This document shows, piece after piece, positions 41,548 to 49,938 of a DNA stretch of 64,000 bases (position 1 is the stretch's first letter; each line of letters starts with the position of its first letter). The DNA is from an uncultured Roseovarius sp. (GTDB lineage Bacteria; Pseudomonadota; Alphaproteobacteria; Rhodobacterales; Rhodobacteraceae): contig OX638333.1 in assembly GCA_951812895.1 (NCBI GenBank), positions 2,956,001-3,020,000 on the forward strand. Reading direction: 5' to 3'. Below the pieces are notes generated by a model that did not search any database, was not told the origin of the DNA, and was given only the letters and a program-made list of their open reading frames with translations. The position numbers were made by a program, and so were the translations under genes.

Positions 41548-42123
41548 ATGACGTATAACCCGCGCAAAGCATCACAAACTGTAGCGTTTTTCGCTCTTAA
41601 AACCGCTCAAAGGCGTATCAACGTCTTGAAGGTGGTTAAACTTGTATACCTTGCCGACCGAGAAAACGTTGCTCGATATGGTTCCCCAATTTTAGATGAA
41701 CGTCGTGTGTCTATGCTCAACGGGCCAGTAAACTCGTTTACGTACAATCATATAAAAGGCGAGGTTTCCCCTGAGTATGACGGCGGATGGTCCGAGTTTG
41801 TGTCTGACCGATCAAATCATGATGTTGGCTTGGCTTCCAAAAACATATCCGTTGATGACTTGGACGAGTTAAGCGACGCAGAAGTTGCCACACTAGAGAT
41901 CGTCTGGGAAAGTTTTGGTGATTTGGACCAGTGGCAACTTGTGGATTTGACTCACGATGAAGCGAATGTTCCAGAGTGGGAAGATCCGAAAAAGACGGGT
42001 TATAATTCTAAGACTATTGAGTTTGAAAACATGTTGGCAGCAATTGGTATTCCATCTCACGAAGAGCATGCGGCTGAAATGGAAAGCGTTGGCAACGCCA
42101 CTAGGTTTCTTAAAGGTCTCTAA
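41548..42123 (+). CDS. Panacea/DUF4065 (SocA-like) antitoxin-type protein
   Basis: 191 residues. The N-terminal VAFFALKTAQRRINVLKVVKLVYLADRENVARYGSPI, then RRVSMLNGPVNSFTYNHIKGE, is the pattern of the Panacea domain (DUF4065, SocA of Caulobacter). In such systems it neutralises an adjacent toxin. GAGGAC lies before the ATG. The partner gene follows 2 bp after the stop. An upstream 190-bp non-coding region could hold promoter and autoregulatory site. Confidence 0.85.
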   Translation: MTYNPRKASQTVAFFALKTAQRRINVLKVVKLVYLADRENVARYGSPILDERRVSMLNGPVNSFTYNHIKGEVSPEYDGGWSEFVSDRSNHDVGLASKNISVDDLDELSDAEVATLEIVWESFGDLDQWQLVDLTHDEANVPEWEDPKKTGYNSKTIEFENMLAAIGIPSHEEHAAEMESVGNATRFLKGL

Positions 42124-42125
42124 AG

Positions 42126-42506
42126 TTGGTTTGCAAAGCTGGGACGCTCTTAGTGCCGTCCGGCACATATCATAATCCTGACCAACGGCACCTGCATATC
42201 GTGTGTACTGACCAGGACGATCAAGGCCGGGTCGTGCTCGTATCAGTAACGAGTTGGACAAATAATCTTTGCGACGACACTTGTATCCTCTTGGAACATG
42301 AACACCCGTGGCTCTGGAAGCCAAAGTCCTACGTCTACTACCGCAAAGCTGATTTCTTTGAGGTTGAAGCACTCTTGCGTGGACTTCAAAACGGCGACTT
42401 GGAAAAGCAAGACCCGTGCAACGCTCAAGTTTTTCTGCGTGTCCGAAATGGCCTTTGCAAGTCGCCTCATACCCCTCGCAAGATCAAGAGCGCGGTTGGC
42501 TGCTAG
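42126..42506 (+). CDS. Putative toxin partner of the Panacea antitoxin
   Basis: 126 residues from TTG 42126, two bases after the antitoxin stop, with AAAGG upstream. The sequence CKAGTLLVPSGTYHNPDQRHLHIVCTD and VLVSVTSW looks like a small beta-rich protein of an uncharacterised toxin class paired with Panacea domains; I cannot name a fold. The two-gene organisation, order antitoxin-toxin and tight spacing support the call. No catalytic motif can be named with confidence. Confidence 0.6.
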   Translation: MVCKAGTLLVPSGTYHNPDQRHLHIVCTDQDDQGRVVLVSVTSWTNNLCDDTCILLEHEHPWLWKPKSYVYYRKADFFEVEALLRGLQNGDLEKQDPCNAQVFLRVRNGLCKSPHTPRKIKSAVGC

Positions 42507-42530
42507 TTATGTAGAAGCCCTAGGTCTGTT

Positions 42531-42551
42531 CGTCCCATCTAGGATGGGACG
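42531..42551. terminator. Hairpin at the end of the toxin gene
   Basis: Perfect 9-bp stem CGTCCCATC / GATGGGACG with a 3-nt loop, 24 bp past the toxin stop. Without a T-run it may be a recombination or attachment feature or a weak terminator. Confidence 0.5.
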
Positions 42552-42577
42552 GACAAAGCGGAACAACTCGCAACATT

Positions 42578-42601
42578 TTGGGACAACTTTTGTTGTTCCA
42601 A
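42578..42601. repeat. Second hairpin near the right end of the insert
   Basis: TTGGGACAAC / GTTGTTCCAA with TTTT loop (10-bp stem with one wobble pair). Short GGACAA-type repeats recur here (42551, 42559, 42580). Could be an arm-type recombinase-binding site. Confidence 0.4.
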
Positions 42602-42673
42602 CTGTATATTGTGGCTCATTTTCGCTCATTTTGTATGATAGAAGGCGCGTTAAGGATCGCTGAGGCCCAATAA

Positions 42674-43684
42674 GTGTCTGTATATAAACAAAAAAATATT
42701 GAGAGAAGCGCGCGCCTGAGCGTTGCGCCGATGATGGATTGGACCGACCGGCATTGTCGGTTTTTGCATCGGCAATTATCATCGCGCGCACTGCTATACA
42801 CAGAGATGGTTACGGCCCCTGCATTAGTTCGCGGTGGTGCTCTGCATTTGTTGGAGCATTCCCCGGCTGAGGCTCCGGTTGCCCTGCAACTGGGTGGATC
42901 TGATCCGCGAGAGTTGGCTCAGGCGGCGAAGTTGGGCGAGCATGCAGGCTATGATGAGATCAACCTGAATGTTGGCTGCCCTTCTGACCGGGTTCAGTCT
43001 GGGACGTTCGGCGCAGTATTGATGAAAGACCCTGGGCTGGTGGCGGAGTGCTGTGCCGCAATGCGCGAAGTCGTGCAGGTTGAAGTGACCGTGAAATGCC
43101 GGATTGGTGTTGATGAGCAGGATCCGGAGATCGTGCTGCCCGAGTTCCTGGCGCGAATTGGTGCCGCGGGTGTTTCGCGCTTTACCATCCATGCGCGCAA
43201 GGCGTGGCTGCGAGGATTAAGCCCAAAGGAAAACCGCGACGTACCGCCGTTGGATTATGGTCTGGTACACAGGATGAAGGAAATGTTCCCTTCACTGCAT
43301 TTGTCGGTGAATGGTGGGGTCGAAACGCTGGCGCAGGCTGCGGAGTTTCTCGAAAATGGTCTTGATGGTGTGATGTTGGGCCGGGCGGCGTATCATCGGC
43401 CAGTTGATATTCTGGCATCTGCGGACAGAATTGTTTTTGGCTCAGATGCGCCTGACAAGACAGCGTTCGCCGCCGTACAAGCAATGCTGCCCTACATTGA
43501 AGCGCATTTGTCACAAGGCGGGCGTCTGCACCAGATTACGCGGCATATGTTGGGCCTTTTTGCCGGACAACCCGGCGCGCGGGCGTGGCGGCGAACCTTG
43601 TCTGAGGGGGCAAACCGTCGGGGCGCGGGTCCAGAGCTTGTCGAGGCGGCATTGATGCAGGTGGCGGGCGCGCCCGCCGAATAA
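42674..43684 (+). CDS. dusA: tRNA-dihydrouridine synthase A
   Basis: 336 residues, full DusA. RLSVAPMMDWTDRHCR (FMN loop), NLNVGCPSDRVQSGTFGAVLM with the catalytic Cys, TVKCRIGVDEQ, FTIHARKAWLRGLSPKENRDVPPLDY, and GRAAYHRP typical of DusA. It reduces uridine to dihydrouridine at positions 20 and 20a of tRNA, using FMN and NADPH. GTG start at 42674 gives MSVYKQKNIERSARLSVAP; this N-terminus differs from the 5' remnant upstream and is probably supplied by the inserted DNA. The rest of the gene is intact. Confidence 0.93.
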   Translation: MSVYKQKNIERSARLSVAPMMDWTDRHCRFLHRQLSSRALLYTEMVTAPALVRGGALHLLEHSPAEAPVALQLGGSDPRELAQAAKLGEHAGYDEINLNVGCPSDRVQSGTFGAVLMKDPGLVAECCAAMREVVQVEVTVKCRIGVDEQDPEIVLPEFLARIGAAGVSRFTIHARKAWLRGLSPKENRDVPPLDYGLVHRMKEMFPSLHLSVNGGVETLAQAAEFLENGLDGVMLGRAAYHRPVDILASADRIVFGSDAPDKTAFAAVQAMLPYIEAHLSQGGRLHQITRHMLGLFAGQPGARAWRRTLSEGANRRGAGPELVEAALMQVAGAPAE

Positions 43685-43749
43685 TCCGCCTACTGTTCCT
43701 TTGCTTTTTACCGGTGTAGGGATGGAGCGATAAAGAAGGTAGAGCTCGC

Positions 43750-44574
43750 ATGCCAGAAACCATGTTGTTGCTGCAAATGCTCATTGTGCTGCTGATCATT
43801 GGCGGTGTTGCCGGTGTTCTGGCGGGCCTGTTGGGCGTGGGCGGCGGTATTGTTCTGGTCCCCGCCTTTTTCTATGCATTTCAAAGCCTTGGCTATGGCG
43901 GTTCTCAAATAATGCAGATTTGTCTGGCGACGTCTTTGGCCACCATCGTGGTGACATCGATACGCTCTGTTCTGAGCCATCATCGTAAAAGAGCGGTTGA
44001 CTGGACGATCCTGAGAAGCTGGGCACCCGGCATTGTGGCAGGGGCGGTGTTGGGTGTTCTGGCCGCGGTGAGTTTGCGTTCATCGGTCTTGCAAGGCGTG
44101 TTTGGGTGTCTTGGCATCGTAATCGGCCTCTATCTGGGGTTTGGCCGGCAAGAATGGCGGCTTGGTCCGGAAATGCCCAAAGGCGGCACGCAGGCAATCC
44201 TGTCGCCAATCCTGGGGTTCTTATCGGTTCTGATGGGTATTGGTGGGGGGAGCTTTGGCGTTCCTTTGATGAGCCTTTATGGTGTGGCGATCCATCGGGC
44301 CGTGGCAACGGCTGCCGGGTTTGGACTGATCATTGCGGCTCCATCAGTCATCGGTTTTCTGTTTCTTGAAATAGCTCCGGAACACCGCCCGCCCTTTACA
44401 GTTGGTGCGGTTAATCTGGTGGCGTTTTTCGTAGTTATTGCGATGACATTGATCACCACTCCATGGGGCGTGAAACTGGCACATGCGATGGACCCCAAAC
44501 CGCTGAAACGGGCGTTTGCGGTCTTTCTGACTCTGGTTGCAATTAACATGCTGCGCAAGGTGGTCGGATGGTAA
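43750..44574 (+). CDS. TauE/SafE-family exporter
   Basis: 274 residues with about eight membrane segments. GVAGVLAGLLGVGGGIVLVPAFFYAFQ and the second half-repeat SVLMGIGGGSFGVPLMSLYG carry the two GxGGG motifs of the TauE/SafE family, which moves sulfite or organic anions. It starts 66 bp after dusA and overlaps the next gene by 7 bp, so it forms a two-gene unit with the PhyH-like oxygenase. Sulfite or sulfonate export is inferred from the family. Confidence 0.9.
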   Translation: MPETMLLLQMLIVLLIIGGVAGVLAGLLGVGGGIVLVPAFFYAFQSLGYGGSQIMQICLATSLATIVVTSIRSVLSHHRKRAVDWTILRSWAPGIVAGAVLGVLAAVSLRSSVLQGVFGCLGIVIGLYLGFGRQEWRLGPEMPKGGTQAILSPILGFLSVLMGIGGGSFGVPLMSLYGVAIHRAVATAAGFGLIIAAPSVIGFLFLEIAPEHRPPFTVGAVNLVAFFVVIAMTLITTPWGVKLAHAMDPKPLKRAFAVFLTLVAINMLRKVVGW

Positions 44575-45353
44575 ATTCCCTATTGGAAAAGGGCTGGGCC
44601 AGGTTTCCCTATGAACAGGCGGTGCAGGATTGGGCCAGTGCCGCGTTTGAAGTGGCGCGTGAGCTCGTGAAAGACCCGGAAGAGAGGCAGAAATGGCTGT
44701 ATTGCGAAGGCACATGGTTTGTAGGGGTTGATACGCTTCCGAATGATCCCGAGGGATCAATAGGGGCGCGCGCGCTGACTGGCGCAGCTTTTGAGGCTGC
44801 GAAAGAGATGTACGGAACGTTGCCTCTGCATCGTGGGCAGGTTTCTGTCATCTATCCCGGATATCCACGTCCGAGAGAGGGGGAAGGTGACGGGGCTTTT
44901 CGTTACAGATTGAACCGTGATGCGGCCCATGTGGATGGCTTGCTTGCTGTTGGTGAAAGTCGTCAGCGAATGCTGAAAGAACGCCACGCCTACATTCTCG
45001 GCCTGCCGTTGACGGATTGCAGTGCTGATGCCGCCCCTCTCAGCGTCTGGGAAGGCAGTCATCACATTATGCGCGATGCGTTCGAGGCTGCATTGGCGGA
45101 TGTGCCAGAGCATGAATGGGACAACGTTGACCTGACCGAGATATATCAGGCCACGCGGCGCAGGGTGTTCGACACATGCAAACGCCTTTTGTTGCCTGCA
45201 AAATCGGGAGAGGCTTACATCGTTCACCGTTTCGCTTTGCATGGTGTCGCCCCATGGTCAACGGAGGCAACAGGGCCTGAAGACGGCCGAATGATAGCCT
45301 ATTTTCGGCCGGAATTGCCATTAGGTGATGATCGCTGGCTCAGGTTGCCATAA
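44568..45353 (+). CDS. PhyH-like Fe(II)/2-oxoglutarate dioxygenase
   Basis: 261 residues. The non-haem iron facial triad reads HVDGLL (His and Asp) and VHRFALHGVAPW (distal His), with Arg in GRMIAYFRPE for 2-oxoglutarate binding. Such enzymes hydroxylate small organic acids, alkaloids or sulfonates. The overlap with the TauE-type exporter suggests linked function, for example release of sulfite from a sulfonate followed by its export, as in TauD/TauE logic. The substrate is not determinable. Confidence 0.78.
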   Translation: MVNSLLEKGWARFPYEQAVQDWASAAFEVARELVKDPEERQKWLYCEGTWFVGVDTLPNDPEGSIGARALTGAAFEAAKEMYGTLPLHRGQVSVIYPGYPRPREGEGDGAFRYRLNRDAAHVDGLLAVGESRQRMLKERHAYILGLPLTDCSADAAPLSVWEGSHHIMRDAFEAALADVPEHEWDNVDLTEIYQATRRRVFDTCKRLLLPAKSGEAYIVHRFALHGVAPWSTEATGPEDGRMIAYFRPELPLGDDRWLRLP

Positions 45354-45355
45354 GG

Positions 45356-46201
45356 ATGTCCACTGGAGTTTTCCTTGCGGTTCTTGGTGCGGCGTTGATG
45401 CATGCAACCTGGAACGCGATGATCAAACAATGCCGCGACAGGTTTGCGTCTATCTCGATCGCATCTTTTGGCATGGCACTGGCCGTTTCGCCGGGCTTGT
45501 TTTTCGTTGCGTTCCCCGCACCAAAGGTTTGGCTTCTGATTGTCGTTTCGGTGGCGCTACACGGACTGTACCGGCAATTTCTGATCCTGGCCTACGGAGC
45601 CGGAGATATGGCACAGACCTATCCATTGGCACGGGGTGTTGCCCCTTTGTTGACAATGATCGGCGGGATTTTCTTTTTGTCAGAAGCGCCGGGAACCGCA
45701 GCAGCAGCAGGGATTTTCCTTTTGCTTGCCGGAACAGTTGTAATGTCACTGCGTGGTGGCGCAATTCTCGGGAAAATCAACGGCCGCGCCGTTGGGTACG
45801 CGCTGATCACCTCGGTCTTTATCGCATCCTACACTTTAGTTGACGGGACCGGTGCGCGGCTGGTGGCAGAGGTCGGCACCTTTGTATGCTGGTCCATTTT
45901 TGTTGATGGTGTTTCTGCGCTTGTCTTGGGAATGGCTGTGCGCGGTTGGCGCATGGGCGGGGTGTCACGTGCCGAGATTGGTTCTGGTATGATGGCGGGC
46001 GGGCTGAGCGCATGGGGATACGCCATTGCATTATGGGCGATGACCATGGCACCGGTCGCGTCAGTGGCAATGCTGCGCGAGACATCTATTCTGTTTGCGA
46101 TGCTTATCTCGACCCTGTTTCTGGGGGAACAGATGACCCGTTGGCGATCGATGGCAGCATTGCTGATCGTGGCCGGCGTGGTTTCGCTCCGGCTCGGATA
46201 G
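45356..46201 (+). CDS. EamA/DMT-family permease
   Basis: 281 residues with ten predicted helices in two EamA halves: MHATWNAMIKQC (first, the usual loop after helix 1), GDMAQTYPLARGVAPL, and FLGEQMTRWRSMAALLIVAGV (last helix). Drug/metabolite transporter superfamily; substrates are diverse amino acids or metabolites. ATG lies 3 bp after the PhyH-like stop, so it is probably part of the TauE/PhyH unit. Confidence 0.9.
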   Translation: MSTGVFLAVLGAALMHATWNAMIKQCRDRFASISIASFGMALAVSPGLFFVAFPAPKVWLLIVVSVALHGLYRQFLILAYGAGDMAQTYPLARGVAPLLTMIGGIFFLSEAPGTAAAAGIFLLLAGTVVMSLRGGAILGKINGRAVGYALITSVFIASYTLVDGTGARLVAEVGTFVCWSIFVDGVSALVLGMAVRGWRMGGVSRAEIGSGMMAGGLSAWGYAIALWAMTMAPVASVAMLRETSILFAMLISTLFLGEQMTRWRSMAALLIVAGVVSLRLG

Positions 46202-46221
46202 TCAGATGTGAGTTGTTTCGA

Positions 46222-46461
46222 CTAAGAACGTGCCAGGCGCGCCGCACGTCCGCCGCGCCGTTTGCGCAACATGGGTGCGCGTGTGGGCAGCACTTCCATA
46301 ATCTCTTGGCGTTCTTCGGTTGTCATTTTAGACCAGCGAGAAATCTCGTCGGTTGTGCGCAAACATCCGGTGCAGATCCGTGCATCGGGATGAACGACAC
46401 AGACCCGCACGCAGGGGCTTTCGATTTCGTTCCGTTTCCAGACCGGTGTATTGTCGTTCAA
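46222..46461 (-). CDS. DUF1289 protein
   Basis: 79 residues. Cys-rich ESPCVRVCVVHPDARICTGCLRTTDEISRW is the full DUF1289 motif (four Cys likely bind iron or zinc), followed by a basic C-terminus. Starts at TTG 46461, which overlaps the ruvX stop (TTGA), so it is translated from the ruvX message. Function unknown in the family; the neighbours ruvX and ccmI are common for this protein in Rhodobacteraceae as I recall. Confidence 0.88.
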   Translation of the reverse strand: MNDNTPVWKRNEIESPCVRVCVVHPDARICTGCLRTTDEISRWSKMTTEERQEIMEVLPTRAPMLRKRRGGRAARLARS

Positions 46462-46934
46462 CTGCCTGCCCTCAAATGCTTAATTCGGTCCAGCGCTCCC
46501 TGTAGAATATAAGAGGCCGCAACGTTGTCGATAACCTCTGACCGACGTTTTCTGGTCAAATCAGCCTCCAGCAGTGCTCTTTCTGCCGCAACTGAGCTTA
46601 AACGCTCGTCCCAAAAGGTTATGGGCAGGTCGCTGAGGGGCAGGATATTTCGCGCAAACGCACGGGTCGACTGACAGCGCGCGCCTTCGGAGCCGTCCAT
46701 ATTGCGCGGTAAACCCAGTATGATACCGCCAACCTCCCGCTCTGCCGCAATTTCAAAAAGGCGCGCGGCGTCTATGCCGAATTTCTTGCGCTTTATCGTT
46801 TCCTGGGGCGTCGCCACAGACAACAACGCATCGGAAAGCGCGACACCGATGGTTTTGGTTCCTAAGTCCAGCCCAAGCAATGGGCGCATCGGGGGCAGGG
46901 TACCGGCAAAGTCAGAAATATCTTCAAAAATCAT
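46458..46934 (-). CDS. ruvX: RuvX/YqgF pre-16S rRNA nuclease (Holliday junction resolvase-like)
   Basis: 158 residues. LLGLDLGTKTIGVALSD with the first catalytic Asp, IILGLPRNMDGSEG, FWDERLSSVAAERAL with the Glu/Arg pair and IDNVAASYILQ with the last Asp are the RNase-H-like YqgF motifs. Processes the 5' end of 16S rRNA and is essential in many bacteria. ATG 46934 overlaps the ccmI stop (ATGA). Confidence 0.94.
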   Translation of the reverse strand: MIFEDISDFAGTLPPMRPLLGLDLGTKTIGVALSDALLSVATPQETIKRKKFGIDAARLFEIAAEREVGGIILGLPRNMDGSEGARCQSTRAFARNILPLSDLPITFWDERLSSVAAERALLEADLTRKRRSEVIDNVAASYILQGALDRIKHLRAGS

Positions 46935-48157
46935 TCGCCCGTACCCGCCTGTTCTGCGACTGAATCGAGCATGTCCAATGCCTCTGGATCATTTGCAAAC
47001 ACAACTTGCGCCTCCTGCCAGATGGCTTGGGCCCGTTCAGTGTCTCCCAACACGGTTAGCGCAAAAATCAAACGCACCCATTCTTGGGGGCTACCGCCCT
47101 CTGTTGCCAGCCGTACCGAAAGCTGCTCAACCATTCCCCGTACCATTGCGCCACGCTCTTCGGCGCTCAGATTTGCAGCCGCGGCAATATCCGCCTCTGT
47201 CGGGCCGGGTGGCGTTTCAAGCGGCGGAAGCGAATAGCTGACCCCGGCAAGCCAGGCGAGTTCTTCAATCTGGGCACGGATCGGTGTCACCCAAGGGGCC
47301 TCTGGACGGCTGTCCTGTAGCAATCGTTCCCACATCCGGAATGCGGCATCAGGTCGATCCACCTGCGCCAGATAGAGACCCAGGTAATAGCGTGCACGCG
47401 GCTCCTGCGGATCGCGCTCCAAAGTGGCGCGCAGCGCGGCCTCGGCCTCTTTCGAGACATAGCCTGACGCGGCCGAGATCATCAGATCGGCCAGATAGGC
47501 ATAATCCTGTGCCGTGGCCGCATCGCCCTTAACCTCTATGATCTGCGCCTGCGCCGTGTGCGCAGCCACCAAATTCCCGAGTGCGGCTTCGTTCCGGGCC
47601 AGCAATGCAAGACCTTCGAGGTCGTTGGGCCGGTCAGCTATAACTGTGCGAAGCTGATCCATCAACGCGAGATCACTATCAGAGACCTGAGCAGAGACAT
47701 CTGGAAGAGGCGATAACGCCTCAGCTTCGGCCTGCGTCAAACGCTCTGCACGTGCCTGATCAGATGCGGCTATGCGTGCCTTTAACGGCAGATCAGAATA
47801 ACCCGGCACGCCGATTTTGTTGTAAAGCAGGGCAGAACCGCCAGCGATCAATACACCTGCCACCGCTGCAACAATCCAACCCGCTTCGCGTGGTTGATCG
47901 CCACGTGTTCCACCTTCGCGCAGTTGGGCGTCAGCGGCCAGGATGCGGCGTGAAATCTCTGTACGCACCCGATCAGCATCGCCTTCGTTTATCACCCCAC
48001 GTGCCAGATCGCGATCGACCTCTTTCAGCTGATCACGATACACCCGCAGGTCATAGGCCGCGGGTGGTTCAGCCTGCGCATTTCCGCGCAATAGCGTGAC
48101 CCCAAGGATCACACCAACAACCAGCGCCAGCGCAATGATCAAAACCCAGAACAGCAT
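46931..48157 (-). CDS. ccmI: Cytochrome c biogenesis protein CcmI
   Basis: 408 residues. N-terminal two-helix segment (LFWVLIIALALVVGVILGVTL, then IVAAVAGVLIAGGSALLY at about 94-110) with the leucine-zipper-like loop YDLRVYRDQLKEVDRDLARG, and a C-terminal TPR region. CcmI presents apocytochrome c to the haem lyase CcmFH at the periplasmic face. Other ccm genes are not adjacent in the window, which is common in this group. Opens toward soxB divergently. Confidence 0.9.
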   Translation of the reverse strand: MLFWVLIIALALVVGVILGVTLLRGNAQAEPPAAYDLRVYRDQLKEVDRDLARGVINEGDADRVRTEISRRILAADAQLREGGTRGDQPREAGWIVAAVAGVLIAGGSALLYNKIGVPGYSDLPLKARIAASDQARAERLTQAEAEALSPLPDVSAQVSDSDLALMDQLRTVIADRPNDLEGLALLARNEAALGNLVAAHTAQAQIIEVKGDAATAQDYAYLADLMISAASGYVSKEAEAALRATLERDPQEPRARYYLGLYLAQVDRPDAAFRMWERLLQDSRPEAPWVTPIRAQIEELAWLAGVSYSLPPLETPPGPTEADIAAAANLSAEERGAMVRGMVEQLSVRLATEGGSPQEWVRLIFALTVLGDTERAQAIWQEAQVVFANDPEALDMLDSVAEQAGTGE

Positions 48158-48216
48158 TCTGCCTCCGAAACCTGTCTTTCCATGTAGCGGTCGGAGAGGC
48201 GGATAAAAAGAGGCAA

Positions 48217-48240
48217 GTGGTCACAACCACGCCAGTGGTT
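48217..48240. promoter_or_regulatory. Overlapping inverted repeats upstream of the sox operon
   Basis: GTGGTCACAACCAC (48217-48230) and AACCACGCCAGTGGTT (48225-48240) share their central AACCAC. They lie between ccmI and soxB, 112 bp before the soxB start, and are a candidate operator for a dimeric regulator. Confidence 0.5.
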
Positions 48241-48351
48241 GAGATCACGCATGATGTCGCGAATTGAATGGACTATGCCGCACGCAGAAAGTAACGAAAT
48301 GCATTGCTGCCGCAATACCTATTGTAGCCTCCAATGGATTCGAGATTCTGC

Positions 48352-49596
48352 ATGAAACGTTATTCCGCCTTTGCTGTCGCCCGCGAAGCCCTCGGCAACC
48401 ATATGGGCTGGGAACGGGCCTGGGCCTCTCCTGAGCCAAAGAAAAAATATGATGTGATCATCATCGGTGCCGGTGGTCATGGTCTGGCCACGGCTTACTA
48501 TCTTGGTAAGAACCACGGGATCACCAATGTTGCGATCCTTGAAAAGGGCTGGTTGGGTGGTGGCAACACCGGCCGGAATACCACCATCATCCGGTCGAAC
48601 TATCTTCAGGACCCTTCTGCTGCGATCTATGAAAAGGCCCGCAGCCTTTATGAAACGCTGAGCCAGGACCTGAACTACAACGTGATGTTCAGCCCCCGCG
48701 GCGTGATGATGCTGGCCCAAACCCAGCATGAGGTTCGGGGATATGAACGCACAGCCCATGCCAACGCACTGCAAGGCGTGAAAACTGAATTCATTACACC
48801 TGCTCGGGTCAAAGAACTGGTGCCGATCATCAACCTTGATGGACCACGCTATCCTGTACTGGGTGCGCTTTGGCAGGCACGGGGCGGCACAGCGCGTCAC
48901 GACGCCGTTGCTTGGGGATATGCGCGTGCGTGTTCGGCCATGGGTATGGATGTGATCCAGAAATGCGAAGTCACCGGCGTACGCACCGTAGATGGCAAGG
49001 TTCAGGGTGTAACCACGAACCGTGGTGACATCGATTGCGAAAAACTGGGTGTTGTCGTCGCCGGCCACTCGGGTCATGTCGCCGACATGGCCGGGTTCCG
49101 CCTGCCAATTGAATCCGTAACTCTGCAGGCGTTGGTGTCCGAACCGATCAAGCCCTGCATGGATGTCGTCGTGATGGCCAATACTGTGCATGGTTACATG
49201 AGCCAGTCAGACAAGGGCGAGATGGTGATCGGCGGTGGTACTGACGGGTCAAACAACTATACCCAACGCGGTTCGTTCCACCATATCGAAGAAACAGTGC
49301 GCGCTCTGGTCGAGACGTTTCCGATGGTGTCACGCCTGAAAATGCTGCGGCAATGGGGTGGGATCGTGGATATCACCGGCGATCGGTCTCCCATGCTGTC
49401 GAAGACACCGGTAGAGAATATGTTCATTAACTGTGGCTGGGGCACCGGCGGGTTCAAAGCGATCCCGGGCTCGGGCTGGGGTTTTGCAGAGCTGGTGGCA
49501 AAGGGCTATTCGCCACTGACTGAAGAGTTTGGAATCGATCGCTTCAAAGAAGGCCGGTTCATTGATGAAAGCGGCGCCGCTGGCGTTGCGCACTAA
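48352..49596 (+). CDS. soxB: Sarcosine oxidase beta subunit
   Basis: 414 residues. KKYDVIIIGAGGHGLATAYYLGKNHG is the FAD-binding motif, and ARHDAVAW contains His183, which aligns with the His that carries covalent FMN in Corynebacterium sarcosine oxidase. GGFKAIPGSGWGFAEL near the end closes the flavin site. In the heterotetramer beta holds FAD and FMN and oxidises sarcosine to glycine with formaldehyde captured by folate. ATG 48352 is preferred to an upstream ATG at 48334: the sequence MKRYSAFAVAREAL is the conserved start of this subunit. Start of soxBDAG. Confidence 0.96.
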   Translation: MKRYSAFAVAREALGNHMGWERAWASPEPKKKYDVIIIGAGGHGLATAYYLGKNHGITNVAILEKGWLGGGNTGRNTTIIRSNYLQDPSAAIYEKARSLYETLSQDLNYNVMFSPRGVMMLAQTQHEVRGYERTAHANALQGVKTEFITPARVKELVPIINLDGPRYPVLGALWQARGGTARHDAVAWGYARACSAMGMDVIQKCEVTGVRTVDGKVQGVTTNRGDIDCEKLGVVVAGHSGHVADMAGFRLPIESVTLQALVSEPIKPCMDVVVMANTVHGYMSQSDKGEMVIGGGTDGSNNYTQRGSFHHIEETVRALVETFPMVSRLKMLRQWGGIVDITGDRSPMLSKTPVENMFINCGWGTGGFKAIPGSGWGFAELVAKGYSPLTEEFGIDRFKEGRFIDESGAAGVAH

Positions 49597-49608
49597 GGAG
49601 GCTGAACA

Positions 49609-49938
49609 ATGTTGATCCTTGAATGCCCCTGCTGCGGCGTTGTGGGCGAAGAAACAGAATTCGCGGGCGGAGGCGAGGCGCATCTGAAGCGTTTTGGCCC
49701 AGGCTCGAGCGAAGAAAATTTTCACGATTATCTCTTTGCAAAAGAGAACCCCAAAGGCGTGCATTTCGAACGCTGGCGCCATGCCAATGGCTGTGGCAAG
49801 TGGTTCCACGCCGCGCGCAACACGGTGACGCTTGAGGTTTACGGCACCTATTCTGCCCAAACCTACGAGCCACCTCAGGAAATCAAAGACAAAGTCTCGG
49901 CCAAGGTGCCGGGCTGGAGCTGGAGAGAGTTCGCATGA
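49609..49938 (+). CDS. soxD: Sarcosine oxidase delta subunit
   Basis: 109 residues. MLILECPCCGVVGEETEF and RHANGCGKWFHAARNT hold the zinc-binding residues (Cys-x-Cys-Cys and His/Cys) typical of SoxD, and the protein ends WSWREFA. It caps the alpha subunit in the heterotetramer. 12 bp after soxB, with AAGGAGG before its ATG; stop overlaps soxA (ATGA). Confidence 0.95.
   Translation: MLILECPCCGVVGEETEFAGGGEAHLKRFGPGSSEENFHDYLFAKENPKGVHFERWRHANGCGKWFHAARNTVTLEVYGTYSAQTYEPPQEIKDKVSAKVPGWSWREFA

Larger units (their letters stand above)
41334..42737 (+). mobile_element. About 1.4-kb insertion in the 5' end of dusA carrying a toxin-antitoxin pair
   Basis: The DNA between the two copies of the conserved ATGATGGA (remnant 41325-41334 area, intact gene at 42730-42738) separates the original dusA start from the functional gene and supplies a new N-terminus. 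dusA 5' ends are known integration targets for genomic islands in proteobacteria. The insert holds a Panacea-type antitoxin-like gene and its partner plus two hairpins; no integrase or transposase gene is present, so the element is either a remnant or moved with help. Exact borders are uncertain by a few bases. Confidence 0.65.

Noticed and set aside
41356-42673. Integrase or transposase inside the dusA insert
   Set aside because: Only the Panacea gene, its partner and hairpins are visible; no recombinase motif in any frame.
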